Origin: Methanobacteriota archaeon
GTDB taxonomy: Archaea > Halobacteriota > Methanocellia > Methanocellales > Methanocellaceae
Direction of reading: 5' to 3'
Assembly: GCA_023436075.1 (NCBI GenBank)
Contig: JAEZKS010000005.1
Location: 1 to 5,377 of the forward strand
DNA length: 5,377 nt
Shown here in pieces: positions 4,455-5,377 of the stretch (the first letter of the stretch is position 1; every line of letters begins with the position of its first letter). Under the pieces are notes generated by a model. It saw nothing but the letters and a program-made list of their open reading frames with translations. It did no database searches and had not been told where the DNA came from. A program made the position numbers and the translations under genes.

Positions 4455-4478
4455 CTTGAAAGCCGGTTGGTGCGCCAA

Positions 4479-4997
4479 ATGATCCAATTATTCGGAAAAG
4501 AAGGTAAAAAAACGCTAAAAAGCGGCGTGGCACAGGCGGATGGCATACAGAAAACAGAGCAAGAGACGAGATCAGACTACCTGAGTTTCAGGGAGCATGT
4601 CCTGGCTACGAAAAGTGCCGTCGTCAGGGCCATCGAAAAGATGGACAAGCACGAAGCCATCGAGAACTTGATCAAGCTGTCGAACCTGTCAGCCAAGGCC
4701 ATCTATAATAAAAACCTCCGGGAGATCGTGCTCGTCGACGATGCGATCGTAGACATCAAGCGGGACATCGATCAGAAGCTGGCCTCGATAAAGAGCGCGG
4801 ACGGCGGGAGCAAGGAGGAGGAAGCCGAATATTACATGCTGTTGAGGCTGAGCCTGATCCCGGTCTGCTCGATGCTCAGCGTGATCAACATGCACACGAC
4901 CACAGCGATCGAAGAGGCTAATGGAGAGATCGACGGCCGTATTCAGGAGCTCCAGAATCTCCTGGTTGACTACGAGATGCACATAGCGAAGATCTAA
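4479..4997 (+). CDS. Unrecognised helical, coiled-coil-like protein
   Basis: I choose ATG 4479-4481 because GGTG (4469-4472) lies 6 nt before it; upstream GTG (4470) and TTG (4467) would overlap that site. The product has 172 residues. It opens with a short basic segment (KEGKKTLKSG). Residues 33-108 and 144-170 look like long amphipathic helices rich in Glu, Lys, Ile and Leu, with only one proline (residue 128) and one cysteine (130). Residues 118-138 (YYMLLRLSLIPVCSMLSVINM) are fairly hydrophobic, but charged neighbours make a membrane span doubtful. No signal peptide or catalytic motif is visible. It might be a structural or adaptor protein that packs as a helical bundle, but I do not recognise a family and assign no function. 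It stands alone, diverging from the ribosomal operon and converging with the acetyltransferase gene. Confidence 0.8.
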   Translation: MIQLFGKEGKKTLKSGVAQADGIQKTEQETRSDYLSFREHVLATKSAVVRAIEKMDKHEAIENLIKLSNLSAKAIYNKNLREIVLVDDAIVDIKRDIDQKLASIKSADGGSKEEEAEYYMLLRLSLIPVCSMLSVINMHTTTAIEEANGEIDGRIQELQNLLVDYEMHIAKI

Positions 4998-5044
4998 CCA
5001 ATGATCTACGGCTGACTGCCATTCATTCGCACGAGTACGTGAGC

Positions 5045-5077
5045 GTGTCTGCCCCGGACACTTATAACATTTTTTTA
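5045..5077 (+). terminator. Hairpin plus T7 run behind the helical-protein gene
   Basis: GTGTC (5045-5049) and GACAC (5057-5061) can pair around a 7-nt loop, and seven T residues follow at 5071-5077 on the plus strand. This would terminate plus-strand transcription from 4479-4997. The T-run lies in the last codons of the convergent acetyltransferase gene, so the two genes share a very compact end. Confidence 0.45.
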
Positions 5078-5376
5078 ACCCTGCAGGGATTACCTGCAGC
5101 TACAGCGTTTTCCGGAATGTCGCCGGTAACGATACTACCGGCGCCGATGGTCGTGCCGGACCCGATCGTCACGCCTGGCAGGATGATGGCACCGCCGCCT
5201 ATCCATACATTATCGCCGATTGTCACAGGCGCCGAAAGCTCCCGCCGGGTCAGGCGGATTGCCGGGTCTACCGGATGAGAGGCAGCGTATACCTGCACAT
5301 AAGGTCCATACAGAACGTCGTCGCCCAGCGTGATCCGGTTGCAGTCGAGGACTACCCACCCGAAGTTGGCGTAAAA
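5062..5376 (-). CDS. Hexapeptide-repeat O-acetyltransferase, C-terminal 104 residues (5' end outside window)
   Basis: The minus-strand frame is open from the right edge to TAA at 5062-5064. The GTG at 5296-5298 is internal: the residues before it (DCNRITLGDDVLYGPY) are conserved family sequence. The fragment shows the left-handed beta-helix repeat of the maltose/galactoside/nodulation acetyltransferase family (VTIGDN, VWIGGG, AIILPG, VTIGSG, TTIGAG, SIVTGD), then the characteristic AGNP turn and a basic end. The presumed catalytic histidine is in AASHP (codon 5275-5277), which matches T-x-T/S-HP of LacA-type enzymes. These trimeric cytoplasmic enzymes move acetyl from acetyl-CoA to a sugar hydroxyl. 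The acceptor cannot be told from sequence; roles in surface polysaccharide or glycan modification are common. The N-terminal part is missing. Confidence 0.93.
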   Translation of the reverse strand, partial: FYANFGWVVLDCNRITLGDDVLYGPYVQVYAASHPVDPAIRLTRRELSAPVTIGDNVWIGGGAIILPGVTIGSGTTIGAGSIVTGDIPENAVAAGNPCRVKKML

Positions 5377-5377
5377 C

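Larger units (their letters stand above)
4129..4478. other. 350-bp divergent intergenic region
   Basis: This gap separates the minus-strand ribosomal operon from a plus-strand gene. From left to right it holds the S13 leader hairpins, the operon promoter, the 9-bp repeat array, the 16-bp inverted repeat, and an AT-rich stretch (4399-4460) likely to contain the plus-strand promoter. I find no convincing gene within it. Confidence 0.7.

Noticed and set aside
1..5377. CRISPR array, insertion sequence or transposase
   Set aside because: No regularly spaced 25-40 bp repeats with unique spacers and no transposase-like protein are present; the inverted repeat at 4301-4398 has no associated gene.

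Overview
The window looks archaeal, most likely from a methanogenic euryarchaeon. The central block, read on the minus strand, is the archaeal gene order uS13 - uS4 - uS11 - RNA polymerase subunit D (Rpo3). The start contexts carry archaeal Shine-Dalgarno sequences (GGTGATC, GAGGTGA, GGAGG), and AT-rich TATA boxes precede the transcription units. Subunit D carries two complete 4Fe-4S cysteine motifs, a state known from Methanosarcina-type methanogens. A Methanocella/Methanosarcina-like lineage is my best guess; this is inference, not an identification.

Layout. Positions 3-353 (+) hold the 3' end of a gene of unknown function that enters from the left edge. Positions 391-1110 (-) hold a small membrane-peptide ORF and, upstream of it in the same frame, a secreted or membrane-anchored, sequon-rich protein. 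An AT-rich intergenic stretch follows (1111-1377). Next come a tRNA-Leu(TAA) gene (1378-1462, -) with its own promoter and T-rich terminator, then a hairpin-plus-T-tract terminator (1561-1606) that closes the ribosomal/polymerase operon at 1622-4128. The operon has a TATA/BRE promoter near 4271-4290 and a leader of roughly 120 nt with three consecutive hairpins. Beyond it lies a divergent intergenic region with a 16-bp perfect inverted repeat and a 9-bp periodic repeat. Then come an unrecognised helical protein gene (4479-4997, +), a shared 64-bp convergent gap, and the 3' part of a hexapeptide-repeat acyltransferase gene (5062-5376, -) cut off by the right edge.

How the genes work together. 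S13, S4 and S11 are small-subunit ribosomal proteins and subunit D is an assembly platform of RNA polymerase. Their four genes are tightly packed (gaps of 3, 4 and 10 nt), so they are very likely co-transcribed and partly translationally coupled. The flanking genes (extracellular proteins, an acetyltransferase, an orphan helical protein) look like accessory cargo around a conserved core.

I see no clear new multi-gene system. The most interesting signals are the structured S13 leader, whose hairpin loop is complementary to the six bases just upstream of the S13 Shine-Dalgarno; the inverted/9-mer repeat element between the divergent promoters; the membrane peptide lying in frame behind the stop of the secreted protein; and the long low-complexity tails on S13 and S4.
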